NCBI RefSeq assembly: GCF_902459705.1
Contig: NZ_CABPRU010000001.1
Span: 310,001 to 374,000, forward strand
DNA from: Pandoraea terrigena
GTDB lineage: Bacteria; Pseudomonadota; Gammaproteobacteria; Burkholderiales; Burkholderiaceae
DNA: 64,000 bases
Reading direction: 5' to 3'
Part shown: positions 43,401 through 53,138 of the stretch, in pieces
Layout of the letters: each line of letters opens with the position of its first letter
Numbering within the stretch: position 1 is the stretch's first letter
The notes under the pieces: model-generated
Database searches by the model: none
What the model saw: the letters and a program-made list of their open reading frames with translations, nothing else
Told to the model about the DNA's origin: nothing
Translations under genes and position numbers: made by a program

Positions 43401-44582
43401 ATGGAATCTTCAATCGGAATCGTCACCCCGCAGCGGATGCACTTCGCTGAGCCGCTGGCGCTGCAAAACGGCAGCACGCTTGCCGGCTACGACCTGATGG
43501 TCGAGACCTACGGCGAATTGAATGCCGATCGCAGCAATGCGGTGCTGGTGTGTCACGCGCTCAACGCGTCGCATCACGTGGCCGGCATCGCCGCCGACAA
43601 TCCCAAGGACGTCGGCTGGTGGGACAACATGGTCGGGCCTGGCAAGCCGCTCGACACGAATCGCTTCTTCGTCATCGGCGTGAACAACCTCGGTTCGTGC
43701 TTCGGCTCGACCGGGCCGATGAGCCTCGATAACGCCACGGGACAGCCGTACGGCGCCCGCTTCCCCGTGGTGACTGTCGAAGACTGGGTCAATGCGCAGG
43801 CGCGCGTGGCCGATGCGTTCGGTATTCACAAATTCGCCGCGGTGATGGGCGGCAGTCTCGGCGGCATGCAGGCGCTGGCGTGGAGCATCATGTATCCGGA
43901 GCGCGTTGGGCACTGTCTGGTGATCGCCTCCACGCCAAAGCTTTCCGCGCAGAACATCGCTTTCAACGAAGTGGCACGCTCGGCCATCCTCTCCGATCCG
44001 GATTTCCACGGCGGCAACTATTACGCACACGGCGTGGTGCCGCGTCGCGGGCTGCGCGTGGCACGCATGATCGGACACATCACCTATCTGTCCGACGAGG
44101 ACATGGCGACCAAGTTCGGCCGCGCGCTGCGCCGTGCCGAGGTCTTGGCCGACGGCGTGAAGGGCGACGGCAATCCGCCGGACGACGGCTATCGCTTCAG
44201 CTTCGATGTGGAGTTCGAGGTGGAGTCGTACCTGCGCTATCAGGGCGACAAATTCGCCGAGTACTTCGACGCCAACACGTATCTGCTGATCACGCGTGCA
44301 CTCGATTACTTCGACCCGGCCCGCACGGTGGGCGGCGATCTTGCAAAGGCGTTGTCGCATACCACGGCCAAGTACCTGATCGTGTCGTTCGCGACCGATT
44401 GGCGATTTGCCCCCGCGCGCTCGCGCGAGATCGTCAAGGCGCTGCTCGACACGCGTCGTACCGTGAGCTACGCCGAGATCGACGCGCCGCACGGACACGA
44501 TGCCTTCCTGCTCACCGATGCGCGCTATCACAACCTGGTGCGCGCCTACTACGAACGTATCGCCCAGGAGGTCGGGGTATGA
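43401..44582 (+). CDS. metX: homoserine O-acyltransferase MetX
   Basis: Acylates homoserine in methionine synthesis. 393 residues, alpha/beta-hydrolase fold, nucleophile in [12 protein letters not shown] (about residues 151-162), catalytic Asp in SFATDWRF and His in [17 protein letters not shown] precedes ATG 43401; in-frame codons upstream lack family sequence. Forms the metX-metW operon by ATGA overlap and is probably shut off by SAM through the leader riboswitch. Acetyl versus succinyl specificity cannot be told here. Confidence 0.94.
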   Translation: MESSIGIVTPQRMHFAEPLALQNGSTLAGYDLMVETYGELNADRSNAVLVCHALNASHHVAGIAADNPKDVGWWDNMVGPGKPLDTNRFFVIGVNNLGSCFGSTGPMSLDNATGQPYGARFPVVTVEDWVNAQARVADAFGIHKFAAVMGGSLGGMQALAWSIMYPERVGHCLVIASTPKLSAQNIAFNEVARSAILSDPDFHGGNYYAHGVVPRRGLRVARMIGHITYLSDEDMATKFGRALRRAEVLADGVKGDGNPPDDGYRFSFDVEFEVESYLRYQGDKFAEYFDANTYLLITRALDYFDPARTVGGDLAKALSHTTAKYLIVSFATDWRFAPARSREIVKALLDTRRTVSYAEIDAPHGHDAFLLTDARYHNLVRAYYERIAQEVGV

Positions 44583-45241
44583 GTCAGTCCACGCTACCGG
44601 TGAACAGCGCCCAGGCGGCGGCGCTCGCGGCGTCGCGAAGCCGCATTTCGGCATCGCTCGCCGAGCGGCCCGATTTCCGGGTCATCGCGCGATGGATCGA
44701 ACCGTCGTCGCAGGTGCTCGATCTCGGATGCAGCGACGGTTCGTTGCTGCGGCTGCTGATCGACGAGCTCGACGTGAGCGGCTACGGCATCGAGATCGAC
44801 GACGCGGGCGTGCTGGCCTCGGCCAAGCGGGGCATCAACGTCATCCAGCAAAACATGGAGGACGGGCTGAAACTCTTCGAGGACCAGAGCTTCGATACGG
44901 TCATCCTGTCGCAGACCCTGCAGACCATTCACCGCACGGCCGATATCCTGCGCGAGACCGTGCGGGTCGGCCGCGAAGCGATCGTGTCGTTCCCGAACTT
45001 CGGCTATTGGCCGCACCGGCTGTCGGTGTTGCAGGGACGCATGCCGGTGTCGAAGAGCCTGCCGTTCCAGTGGCATAACACGCCGAACGTGCGCGTGCTG
45101 ACGATCAAGGACTTCGAGGCGCTCGCCCCGGACGTCGGCGTGCAGATTCTCGATCGTGCCGTGTTGCATAACGGGCGACTCGTGTCGGTGGGCGCGAACT
45201 GGCGTGGTAGTCTTGCGGTCTATCGCGTCAAGCGTTCCTGA
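44579..45241 (+). CDS. metW: methionine biosynthesis protein MetW
   Basis: 220 residues, methyltransferase-like fold with [12 protein letters not shown] (SAM-motif I) and [11 protein letters not shown]. MetW partners MetX and is needed for its full activity in several proteobacteria. ATG overlaps the metX stop. Confidence 0.93.
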   Translation: MSQSTLPVNSAQAAALAASRSRISASLAERPDFRVIARWIEPSSQVLDLGCSDGSLLRLLIDELDVSGYGIEIDDAGVLASAKRGINVIQQNMEDGLKLFEDQSFDTVILSQTLQTIHRTADILRETVRVGREAIVSFPNFGYWPHRLSVLQGRMPVSKSLPFQWHNTPNVRVLTIKDFEALAPDVGVQILDRAVLHNGRLVSVGANWRGSLAVYRVKRS

Positions 45242-45347
45242 ACCGACGGCAGCACACGGGGCAGCGAAGCGCCTGGCCCCTGGCGGGTGAAGACAGAGGG
45301 GGCCGGGTGCCGTGCACCGCGGGCGGCTGGCCCCAACAGTCCTTTCC

Positions 45348-46643
45348 ATGACCGATTCGCTGCCGCCCGACGACGGGCGCGTCTTTCACCCCACGCGGAT
45401 GTTCATCTGCGTGATTCTCGGCTTCACCTCCGGCTTGCCGCTGTTCATCCTGCTCAATCTGGTGCAGGCGTGGTTGCGCAGCGAGCACGTGGACCTCAAG
45501 GCCATCGGCCTGTTCGCCCTCATCCAGTTTCCGTACACGTGGAAGTTCCTGTGGGCACCGCTCATGGACCGCTTCGCGCCCAACGTGTTCGGATGGAAGC
45601 CGGGGCGGCGGCGTGGCTGGATGTTCGTCACGCAACTGCTGGTGGCCGGTGCGGTGGCGCTCATGGGGACGTATTCACCGCAGCGCGATCTGATGACGAT
45701 TGCCGCGCTGGCGGCGGCGCTGGCGTTTTTCAGCGCCAGTCTCGACATATGCCTGGATGCCTATCGGCGCGAGTTGCTCTCCGACCGCGAGCAGGGTCTC
45801 GGCACCGCGATGCACGTGAACGCCTACAAGGTGGCGGGACTCGTGCCGGGGTCGCTGGCCCTCATCATGGCCGATCACCTGCCGTGGTCGCAGGTGTTCT
45901 TCGTGACCGCGGCGTTCATGCTGCCGGGCATCGTGATGACGCTCGTCGTCAAGGAGCCGGAGATTCGCGGCACGCCGCCGAAGACGTTGCGCGAGGCGGT
46001 GGTCGAGCCGTTTCACGAATTCGTCACGCGCGGCGGCTGGGCGCAGGCGTTGTTGGTGCTCGCGTTCATCTTTCTCTACAAGTTGGGTGATTCGATGGCG
46101 ACGTCGCTGGCCACGTCGTTTTATCTGGATCTGGGATTCACGAAGACGCAGATCGGCGTGGTCGCCAAGGCGACGGGCCTGTGGGCGAGCGTTGCGGGGG
46201 GCATCATCGGCGGGATCTGGCTGATCAAGCTGGGCATCAACCGTGGGCTATGGGTGTTCGGCGTGCTGCAACTGGTGTCGGTGTTGGGCTTCGCGTGGCT
46301 GGCAAAGGCGGGCCCGGTGGTCACGGGGCTGGGCGCGGTGATTGCCTTCGAGGCGTTTACGGCCGGGTTGGGCACGGCGGCGTTTACCGCCTATATCGCC
46401 CGCACGACGGACTCGCGTTATACGGCGACGCAGTTCGCGCTGTTCACGAGTCTGGCGTCGGTGCCGCGCACGTTCGCCAACGCGGGCACCGGCTATATCG
46501 TCGACGGCGTGGGCTGGGTGACGTTCTTCCTGATCTGTACGGTGCTGGCCGTGCCCGGCATGCTGCTCTTGCCGAAGGTCGCCCCCTGGGGCGCCGACGA
46601 TGACGGCGGCGATGGCGTGCCCGCGGCAAGCGGGTCACGCTGA
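45348..46643 (+). CDS. ampG: AmpG-type muropeptide MFS permease
   Basis: 431 residues with 12 predicted helices; FHPTRMFICVILGFTSGLP and FPYTWKFLWAPLMDRF are the AmpG signature. Imports anhydro-muropeptides for cell-wall recycling and beta-lactamase induction signalling. It starts 106 bases after metW and may share its transcript. Confidence 0.85.
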   Translation: MTDSLPPDDGRVFHPTRMFICVILGFTSGLPLFILLNLVQAWLRSEHVDLKAIGLFALIQFPYTWKFLWAPLMDRFAPNVFGWKPGRRRGWMFVTQLLVAGAVALMGTYSPQRDLMTIAALAAALAFFSASLDICLDAYRRELLSDREQGLGTAMHVNAYKVAGLVPGSLALIMADHLPWSQVFFVTAAFMLPGIVMTLVVKEPEIRGTPPKTLREAVVEPFHEFVTRGGWAQALLVLAFIFLYKLGDSMATSLATSFYLDLGFTKTQIGVVAKATGLWASVAGGIIGGIWLIKLGINRGLWVFGVLQLVSVLGFAWLAKAGPVVTGLGAVIAFEAFTAGLGTAAFTAYIARTTDSRYTATQFALFTSLASVPRTFANAGTGYIVDGVGWVTFFLICTVLAVPGMLLLPKVAPWGADDDGGDGVPAASGSR

Positions 46644-46742
46644 CAAAAAGGGCGGACGCCCGCCGCGACCATCGTTGTCGCAGTCGCTCATCGGGGTGTG
46701 GCGCATGCGCGGCACGTGCGTGCCGGCGTGCAGGCGTTCGCG

Positions 46743-47516
46743 TTACAGCGTGTGGTCGTAGTCGACCGTCAGCGGCGCGTGGTCGCTGAACTTGATGTCG
46801 CGGAATACCGAGGTGGCCCTGGCCTTGCCCGCGATGCCCTGCGTGGCGATCTGGTAGTCGATGCGCCAGCCGACGTTCTTCGCATACGCCTGTCCGCGAT
46901 TGCTCCACCAGGTGTACTGGTCGGCGCGCGGGTCGAGCGTGCGGAAGACGTCGACATAGCCGTGCTCGTCGAACAACTGCGTGAGCCAGGCGCGCTCTTC
47001 CGGCAAGAAGCCCGAGTTCTTCAGGTTGCCCTTCCAGTTCTTGATGTCGATTTCCTTGTGCGCGATGTTCACGTCGCCGCACAGGACGACTTCGCGCCCC
47101 GCCGCCTTGAGCGCGAGCAGGTGCGGCATGAAGTCGGCCATGAAACGGAATTTGGCGGTTTGTCGTTCCTCACCGCTCGAGCCCGACGGAATGTACACCG
47201 AGATCACCGACAGGTTGCCGTAACGCACTTCGACGTAGCGGCCCTCGGCGTCGAACTCGGCGTTGCCCCAGCCGACGACGATGTCGTCCGGTTCGCGCCG
47301 CACGTAGACGCCCGCGCCGCTGTAGCCCTTTTTCTGCGCGTAATGGAAGTGGCCCTGGTAGTCGTGCGGCGTGAGGAAGTCCGGTGTCATGTCAGGCAAC
47401 TGCGCCTTGATTTCCTGTACGCACAGGATATCGGCGTCCTGCTTGCCGAACCACTCGAAAAAGCCCTTCTTGGCGGCCGATCGAACGCCGTTCAGATTCG
47501 CGGTAATGATGCGCAT
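46743..47516 (-). CDS. xthA: exodeoxyribonuclease III / AP endonuclease
   Basis: 257 residues of the ExoIII/APE1 family: MRIITANLNGVRSA, LCVQEIKAQ (metal Glu), GDVNIAHKEID and a final SDHAPLTVDYD with catalytic Asp-His. Repairs abasic sites. ATG 47516 matches the family start. Convergent with ampG; a 141-base gap separates it from the LysR gene on the same strand. Confidence 0.92.
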   Translation of the reverse strand: MRIITANLNGVRSAAKKGFFEWFGKQDADILCVQEIKAQLPDMTPDFLTPHDYQGHFHYAQKKGYSGAGVYVRREPDDIVVGWGNAEFDAEGRYVEVRYGNLSVISVYIPSGSSGEERQTAKFRFMADFMPHLLALKAAGREVVLCGDVNIAHKEIDIKNWKGNLKNSGFLPEERAWLTQLFDEHGYVDVFRTLDPRADQYTWWSNRGQAYAKNVGWRIDYQIATQGIAGKARATSVFRDIKFSDHAPLTVDYDHTL

Positions 47517-47657
47517 GTGTGTCGATGCGCCGCGCTCGGGCGGCAAGGGGAAAATGTCAGCGGCAAGGATACCGCAATCGCCAGATCGTGTCGGATGACG
47601 CATGATCGGGCGGGCCGGCGCGCCCTCGACGCGGCGGGTGTCGACGACGGCCGGACG

Positions 47658-48602
47658 TCATGTCTGCCGCGCGCCGCCGGCGATGGCCGCCTTGGCCTCG
47701 CCGTCGCCGCCTGGGCCGAGAAGGTCGCGCGCCAGGGCGAGCCAGCGTCGCGCCGCGTGCGACAGATACGAGTCGCGCCGCCACGCCATCGCCAGATCCC
47801 ACGGAATCTCGGGGTCACGCACGTCCGCGATCACGAATCGTTTCGGATCGAGCCGCGCGCAGAACGGCTCGGGCAGCAAGGCAATGCCGACGCCATTGTC
47901 CACCATCGATGCAATGAAGTCCCACTGGCTCGAACGTCCCGCAATCTTGGGGGTGAAGCCTGCACGACGGCATGCAGCGATCACCAGTTCGGACAAGGCA
48001 AACCCTTCGCCGTAAAAGACAAACGGTTCGTCGCGCAACTCGCCCAGGCCGATGGAGGCGCGTCCTTCCCAGCGCGATTCGCGCGGCGCAATCAGACGTA
48101 ACGCGTAATGGCACACGGGCAGCACGTCGAGTATCGTGGGATCGACCGGCAGCAGCACGGCGCCCAGTTCGATATCGCCGGCCAGCAGTGCCTGTTCGAT
48201 GGCGCGCGAGCCGGTTTCGAAGAGCTTCATTTCGATATCCGGATAGTGCTGATGAAACGCACCGATCACCGGAATGAACAGGTCGCCACCGAGCGGCGGA
48301 ATCCCGATCGATAATTCGCCGCGCGCGACCGTCTCGAGATCGGCCACCTCGTGCTGTAGCCGGGCGTAAGCGGCGAGCACGTCCTGACCGCGCTCGAAGA
48401 CCACGCGTCCCGCATCGGTCAACTGCAGCCTGCGCCCCATGCCGCGCTCCTCACGCAACATCAGCGGCGTACCCAATTCGTCTTCCAGCGCCTTGACCAT
48501 CTTGCTCACGGTCGGCTGGGTGACGAACAGCGCCTCGGCTGCCGCCGTGAAGCTCTGCTGTCGTACGACTTCCACAAATCCCCGCAACGCGCGCAGTTCC
48601 AT
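47658..48602 (-). CDS. LysR-family regulator of lrgAB (CidR-like)
   Basis: 314 residues: HTH (about 1-60: LRGFVEVVRQQSFTAAAEAL) and effector domain (90-300). Divergent from lrgA with a 197-base AT-rich gap holding an inverted repeat. In other bacteria CidR, a LysR protein, controls cid/lrg genes in response to acetate, so it likely controls 48800-50009. Effector unknown. Confidence 0.85.
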   Translation of the reverse strand: MELRALRGFVEVVRQQSFTAAAEALFVTQPTVSKMVKALEDELGTPLMLREERGMGRRLQLTDAGRVVFERGQDVLAAYARLQHEVADLETVARGELSIGIPPLGGDLFIPVIGAFHQHYPDIEMKLFETGSRAIEQALLAGDIELGAVLLPVDPTILDVLPVCHYALRLIAPRESRWEGRASIGLGELRDEPFVFYGEGFALSELVIAACRRAGFTPKIAGRSSQWDFIASMVDNGVGIALLPEPFCARLDPKRFVIADVRDPEIPWDLAMAWRRDSYLSHAARRWLALARDLLGPGGDGEAKAAIAGGARQT

Positions 48603-48697
48603 CCTGGGTCTCTCTTTTGCACCGAGTGGGTGCCATCAGCCGGAAAGCCCCGTCCGATAAGGCTTTCTCATGTCGAACTAGGGTTAATACTTAAATT

Positions 48698-48712
48698 ATT
48701 CCAATTTGGAAT
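48698..48712. promoter_or_regulatory. candidate LysR binding site before lrgA
   Basis: ATTCCAA-T-TTGGAAT: 7-bp inverted repeat fitting the T-N11-A LysR pattern, in a markedly AT-rich stretch (about 48685-48745) that is unlike the surrounding GC-rich DNA and probably contains both divergent promoters. Confidence 0.5.
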
Positions 48713-48799
48713 CGATTTGATAATACTAATTCATTATATTTATGTTGCGGTGCTTCCTATACTGGGTTCCATATTGATGCCACATCCCGGAGCCCCACC

Positions 48800-49255
48800 A
48801 TGACCAAGATGATCGCCAGCCGTATGTATCGCCGTGGTAAGCGCGTGGTTGACATGGTTTGGCAAATTGCGCTGCTCACCGGAATCTACCTGGTGGCGGA
48901 TGCTGCGTCGCGTCATTTTCATCTCCCGCTGCCCGGCGGCGTGCTGGGCCTGCTCGCCGTGGTGGCGCTGCTCATGAGCGGTGTCCTGAAGACGGAGAAG
49001 ATCAAGCGCGGTGCCGACTGGTTCCTGGCCGAAATGATCCTCTTCTTCGTGCCGATGGTCGCGGCGGTCATGCAATACACCGATCTGCTGCGCCGCGAAG
49101 GCCTGCAACTGCTCGCCGTGATTGGCGTCGGCACCGTGCTCGTGATGGTCTCGACAGCGCTGGCGGTCGACTTGGCCTGCCGTGCCGAGCGTCATCTCAA
49201 GCGCGCCCTCGTTCGCATGCCGGCGCGCCGTGCGCACGCGCACGACGGTCGCTGA
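48800..49255 (+). CDS. lrgA: LrgA/CidA holin-like protein
   Basis: 151 residues with about four membrane helices and the family motif LPLPGGVLGLLAVVALLMSG. Thought to act with LrgB in murein hydrolase control and in pyruvate/overflow metabolite transport. Basic N- and C-terminal ends. Confidence 0.85.
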   Translation: MTKMIASRMYRRGKRVVDMVWQIALLTGIYLVADAASRHFHLPLPGGVLGLLAVVALLMSGVLKTEKIKRGADWFLAEMILFFVPMVAAVMQYTDLLRREGLQLLAVIGVGTVLVMVSTALAVDLACRAERHLKRALVRMPARRAHAHDGR

Positions 49256-49325
49256 TGCGCTGCGCGTGCCTCGTCGCCGCTATCGCCGCGGTGCCCATTC
49301 CTGCTAGCGCTTGCCGGGTCTTGCC

Positions 49326-50009
49326 ATGAATCATACGGCGCTCCTGCTGCTCGTTCTCACGGTCGTTTTCTACTACGTGTCCAAGCGTCTTCATGCGCGC
49401 TTCGGCAAGGTATGGCTCGGCCCGGCCATTCTCGCGCCCGTCCTGCTTATCGTCGTGATGGTCGGCGGTAACATTTCGTACACGACGTATATCTCCGACT
49501 CGCGCTGGCTCGTCTGGCTGCTCGGCCCGACGACGATCGCGTTCGCCGTGCCGATCTACGAGCACCGCGACATCATGCGCCGGCACGCCTTCGCGCTGAT
49601 CGTCGGCGTGCTCGTGGCGATGATCGTGGCCGTGGGCAGCTCCTTCGTGCTGGCCCGCCTGTTCGAGCTGCCGCCCGAGATGGCGCGCAGCCTGCTGGCC
49701 CGCTCGATCTCGACGCCGTTCGCGCTCGCGGTCTCCGACAAGGTTGGCGGTTCGCGCGATCTGGTGGGACTCTTCGTCATCATCACCGGGTTCATCGGCA
49801 TGCTGCTCGGCGAGGCGTTGCTCTCGTGGTTGCCGCTGCGCACCCGCATGGCACGCGGCGCGCCGTTCGGCGCGGGCGCGCACGGCTTCGGCACCGCCAA
49901 GGCACGCCAGATCGGCAGCGAAGAGGGCGTGGTGGCCAGCCTCGTCATGATGATCAACGGCATCGTGATGGTGTTTGCCGCGCCGCTGCTCGCCCACCTG
50001 CCGATCTAA
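49326..50009 (+). CDS. lrgB: LrgB family membrane protein
   Basis: 227 residues, six or more helices. [26 protein letters not shown] and the conserved [16 protein letters not shown] are LrgB hallmarks. 70 bases after lrgA on the same strand, forming a two-gene unit. Confidence 0.88.
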   Translation: MNHTALLLLVLTVVFYYVSKRLHARFGKVWLGPAILAPVLLIVVMVGGNISYTTYISDSRWLVWLLGPTTIAFAVPIYEHRDIMRRHAFALIVGVLVAMIVAVGSSFVLARLFELPPEMARSLLARSISTPFALAVSDKVGGSRDLVGLFVIITGFIGMLLGEALLSWLPLRTRMARGAPFGAGAHGFGTAKARQIGSEEGVVASLVMMINGIVMVFAAPLLAHLPI

Positions 50010-50111
50010 GCGCCAGGCGGCGCGGGGGGCGAGTCGTCTCCGTCTCGCCTTCGCGGCAAAAAATATCGCATCGGGCGTCGTCGTTGCCCCGACGCCGCGC
50101 GTCAGTTTTGC

Positions 50112-50117
50112 TACAAT
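50112..50117 (+). promoter_or_regulatory. ahcY -10 box (TACAAT)
   Basis: TACAAT places the transcript start near 50124, exactly at the first base of the SAH riboswitch P1 stem. The -35 region is poorly conserved. Confidence 0.55.
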
Positions 50118-50124
50118 GCCGGGG

Positions 50125-50245
50125 TCTTGAGGAGCGTTGCGACAGCCACGGTGCTGCCAGGCTCAAGATCCTTCCTATTGGCCCCGCCGGCCGCCGGTTC
50201 CCTTCCGGAGCGCATGGCGTGCGGGCCCCAAGAACGGCGCTCACG
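50125..50245 (+). promoter_or_regulatory. SAH riboswitch in the ahcY leader
   Basis: P1 UCUUGAG (50125-50131) pairs perfectly with CUCAAGA (50162-50168). The conserved core GAGGAGCGUUGC and GCCAGGCUC are present. The 3' segment AACGGCGCUCACG (from 50234) closes the pseudoknot: GAGCG (50132-50136) with CGCUC (50238-50242). This is the S-adenosylhomocysteine aptamer known upstream of ahcY in beta- and gammaproteobacteria. SAH binding turns expression on. The ribosome site AAGGAGG (50271-50277) is 26 bases further. Confidence 0.92.
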
Positions 50246-50281
50246 TCCCAACTATCTAGTCTTTTAGAGAAAGGAGGCGTG

Positions 50282-51697
50282 ATGAACGCCGTAGTCGATT
50301 CGAAATTCTCCGATTTCCATATTGCCGATATCAAGCTGGCCGATTGGGGCCGCAAAGAGCTGACCATCGCCGAGAGCGAAATGCCCGGCCTGATGGCCAC
50401 GCGTGCCGAATTCAAGGCCAGCCAGCCGCTCAAGGGCGCGCGCATCGCCGGCTCGCTGCACATGACGATCCAGACGGGTGTGCTCATCGAGACGCTCGTC
50501 GCCCTGGGCGCCGATGTGCGCTGGGCCTCGTGCAACATCTTCTCGACGCAGGATCACGCCGCAGCGGCCATCGCCGCCGCCGGCATCCCTGTGTTCGCTT
50601 TCAAGGGCGAGTCGCTCGACGAATACTGGGAATACAGCCACCGCATCTTCGAATGGCCGAACGGCGAGTTCGCCAACATGATTCTCGATGACGGCGGCGA
50701 CGCCACGCTGCTGCTGATCCTGGGCAGCAAGGCCGAGAAGGACCTGTCGGTCGTGGGCAATCCGACCAACGAAGAAGAAGTCGCGCTGTATGCCTCGATC
50801 AAGCGCCATATCGCCATCGATCCGCACTGGTACAGCAAGCGCCTGTCGCAGATCCAGGGCGTGACCGAAGAAACCACGACGGGCGTGCACCGTCTGTATC
50901 AGATGGAAAAGGACGGCACGCTGCCGTTCCCGGCCATCAACGTGAACGACTCGGTCACCAAGTCGAAGTTCGACAACCTGTATGGCTGCCGTGAGTCGCT
51001 GGTCGACGGTATCAAGCGCGCGACCGATGTGATGATTGCCGGCAAGATCGCCCTCGTGGCAGGCTACGGCGACGTGGGCAAGGGCTGCGCGCAAAGCCTG
51101 CGCGGTCTGGGCGCCACGGTGTGGGTCACGGAAATCGATCCGATCTGCGCGCTGCAGGCCGCGATGGAAGGCTACCGCGTGGTCACGATGGACTATGCCG
51201 CCGACAAGGCCGACATCTTCGTGACGGCCACGGGCAACTTCCACGTGATCGATCACGACCACATGGCGGCCATGAAGCACCAGGCCATCGTGTGCAACAT
51301 CGGTCACTTCGATTCGGAAATCAACGTGGCGTCGACCCGCAAGTACACGTGGGAAAACATCAAGCCGCAGGTCGATCACATCATCTTCCCGGACGGCAAG
51401 CGCATCATCCTGCTGGCAGAAGGCCGCCTCGTGAACCTGGGTTGCGCCACGGGCCACCCGTCGTTCGTGATGAGCAACTCGTTCACCAACCAGACGCTCG
51501 CGCAGATCGAACTGTTCGTGCACGGTGACAAGTACAAGAACGGCGTGTACGTGCTGCCGAAGCATCTGGACGAGAAGGTCGCGCGTCTGCACCTGGGGCG
51601 TATCGGTGCCGAACTGACAGTGCTCACCGACGATCAGGCGAACTACATCAGCGTCGACAAGAACGGTCCGTTCAAGCCGGCGCACTATCGTTATTGA
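50282..51697 (+). CDS. ahcY: S-adenosylhomocysteine hydrolase
   Basis: Splits SAH into adenosine and homocysteine, relieving inhibition of methyltransferases. 471 residues with the NAD-binding [13 protein letters not shown], the catalytic region [20 protein letters not shown] and the usual C-terminal [19 protein letters not shown] lies four bases before the ATG. Controlled by the SAH riboswitch; metF lies downstream, so the SAM cycle and folate methyl supply are grouped. Confidence 0.97.
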   Translation: MNAVVDSKFSDFHIADIKLADWGRKELTIAESEMPGLMATRAEFKASQPLKGARIAGSLHMTIQTGVLIETLVALGADVRWASCNIFSTQDHAAAAIAAAGIPVFAFKGESLDEYWEYSHRIFEWPNGEFANMILDDGGDATLLLILGSKAEKDLSVVGNPTNEEEVALYASIKRHIAIDPHWYSKRLSQIQGVTEETTTGVHRLYQMEKDGTLPFPAINVNDSVTKSKFDNLYGCRESLVDGIKRATDVMIAGKIALVAGYGDVGKGCAQSLRGLGATVWVTEIDPICALQAAMEGYRVVTMDYAADKADIFVTATGNFHVIDHDHMAAMKHQAIVCNIGHFDSEINVASTRKYTWENIKPQVDHIIFPDGKRIILLAEGRLVNLGCATGHPSFVMSNSFTNQTLAQIELFVHGDKYKNGVYVLPKHLDEKVARLHLGRIGAELTVLTDDQANYISVDKNGPFKPAHYRY

Positions 51698-51778
51698 TCG
51701 ATCGCGACCGATCCATCACGCGTTTCGCCGGACGCTCGCCGGTGCGCTGCAAGGCACGGGCAAGGCGTCACGGTTTGA

Positions 51779-51813
51779 CGCGGCGGCGCCGAACGCCGCC
51801 GCGTTGGGTTTTG
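51779..51813 (+). terminator. hairpin after ahcY (terminator or attenuator)
   Basis: CGCGGCGGCG (51779-51788), 5-base loop, CGCCGCCGCG (51794-51803), then TTGGGTTTTG. Very stable stem but an interrupted T-tract, so read-through into the next genes is plausible. Confidence 0.6.
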
Positions 51814-51865
51814 TCACTGCCGGTGCCGGGACGGTCCCGCACCGGTCTGTTCTTCGGAGCTTGCC

Positions 51866-52225
51866 ATGCGTCTGCTGCTGATTTGGCTCATCAACGCCAT
51901 CGCACTTCTCGTCTTGCCGCACATTGTGTCTGGCATTCAGCTCAAGGGCATCGGAACGGCCCTGGTCGTTGCGATCGTGCTTGGCCTGATCAATGCGTTT
52001 CTCCGGCCGCTGCTCGTCGTGCTGACGTTGCCGGTCACGGTGCTCACGCTGGGGTTGTTCATCTTCGTGATCAACGCGCTGTTGTTCTGGCTGGCCGCGC
52101 ATGTCGTCAAGGGCTTCGAAGTATCGGGTTTCTGGGCGGCGCTCTTCGGCTCGCTGCTCTATAGCCTGATCTCGTGGATTCTGTCGGCGCTGGTGTTCGG
52201 CGGCGACCGCGCCACCAACGTGTAA
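51866..52225 (+). CDS. phage-holin-family-4 / YvlD-type membrane protein
   Basis: 119 residues with four hydrophobic helices; NAFLRPLLVVLTLPVTVLTLGLF is the Phage_holin_4_2 family core. Despite the name it is a chromosomal inner-membrane protein of unknown role. Lies between ahcY and tlyA. Confidence 0.8.
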   Translation: MRLLLIWLINAIALLVLPHIVSGIQLKGIGTALVVAIVLGLINAFLRPLLVVLTLPVTVLTLGLFIFVINALLFWLAAHVVKGFEVSGFWAALFGSLLYSLISWILSALVFGGDRATNV

Positions 52226-52272
52226 GGGTCGACGCGCCGCCGTCCCCCGTGTTTTGCAGGAAACCCGCTGTC

Positions 52273-53112
52273 ATGTCGCAAGCCCTTCGTGCCGATCAGG
52301 CTCTCGTCGCCAGAGGCCTGGCCGCATCGCGCACCGCCGCGCAACGTCTGATCGATGCCGCACGCGTGTATTACGCGGGCACCGAGACGGCCGTGAAGAA
52401 GGCCAGCGAGGTCGTGGCGGGCGACGACGATCTCGAAGTGCGTGCGGCCGCCGATGGCCTGCCCGGCGAAGACCGCTACGTGTCGCGCGGTGGGTTGAAG
52501 CTGGCCGGCGCGCTCGCGCAACGGCATCTCGACGTCACTGGCCGCGTAGCGCTCGACGTCGGGCTGTCGACTGGGGGCTTTGCGGACTGCCTCTTGCAGG
52601 CAGGCGCCGCGCAGGTCGTTGGTATCGACGTCGGCCACGGGCAACTGCATCAACGTCTGGCAGGAGAGCCACGGCTCGTGTCGCTCGAAGGCATCAACGC
52701 GCGGCACCTGACGCGTGAGGGACTCGATGCGCGTCTGGCGCAGCCCGCGTCGCAGGGCGACGGGCATGGCGAACCGGCACGGCGGATGTCGGCCGTCCCT
52801 GAGGCGGGTTTTGACCTGATCGTCGGTGACGTGTCGTTCATCTCGCTCACGCTGGTGCTGCCCGCGCTCGCGCCACTGCTGGGGGCGCGCGGCGATTTGC
52901 TGATGCTGGTCAAGCCGCAGTTCGAAGTGGGACGCGAGCACATCGGCCGCGGCGGCCTCGTGCGAGATGTCGCGCAGTATGCGCAAGTGGAGACAAAAAT
53001 CCGCACCGCCTGTGAGGCGCTGGGACTGGTGGTGGCCGCATGGCTCGACAGTCCTATCGCTGGCGGTGACGGCAACCGGGAGTTCTTCGTGCACGCGACA
53101 CGCGCGGCATGA
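52273..53112 (+). CDS. tlyA: TlyA-family rRNA 2'-O-methyltransferase
   Basis: 279 residues: N-terminal S4 RNA-binding domain (about 1-62) and FtsJ-type methyltransferase with ALDVGLSTGGFADCL and VSFISLTLVLPALAPLL. TlyA proteins methylate 16S/23S rRNA, and some members are described as haemolysins. The stop overlaps an ATG (53109) in the metF frame. Confidence 0.82.
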   Translation: MSQALRADQALVARGLAASRTAAQRLIDAARVYYAGTETAVKKASEVVAGDDDLEVRAAADGLPGEDRYVSRGGLKLAGALAQRHLDVTGRVALDVGLSTGGFADCLLQAGAAQVVGIDVGHGQLHQRLAGEPRLVSLEGINARHLTREGLDARLAQPASQGDGHGEPARRMSAVPEAGFDLIVGDVSFISLTLVLPALAPLLGARGDLLMLVKPQFEVGREHIGRGGLVRDVAQYAQVETKIRTACEALGLVVAAWLDSPIAGGDGNREFFVHATRAA

Positions 53113-53138
53113 GCGGCTCTCACGATAATAGAACGATC

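Noticed and set aside
51866-52225. Phage-holin family protein as a sign of a prophage
   Set aside because: The family is common on bacterial chromosomes; neighbours are housekeeping genes and no phage genes are seen.
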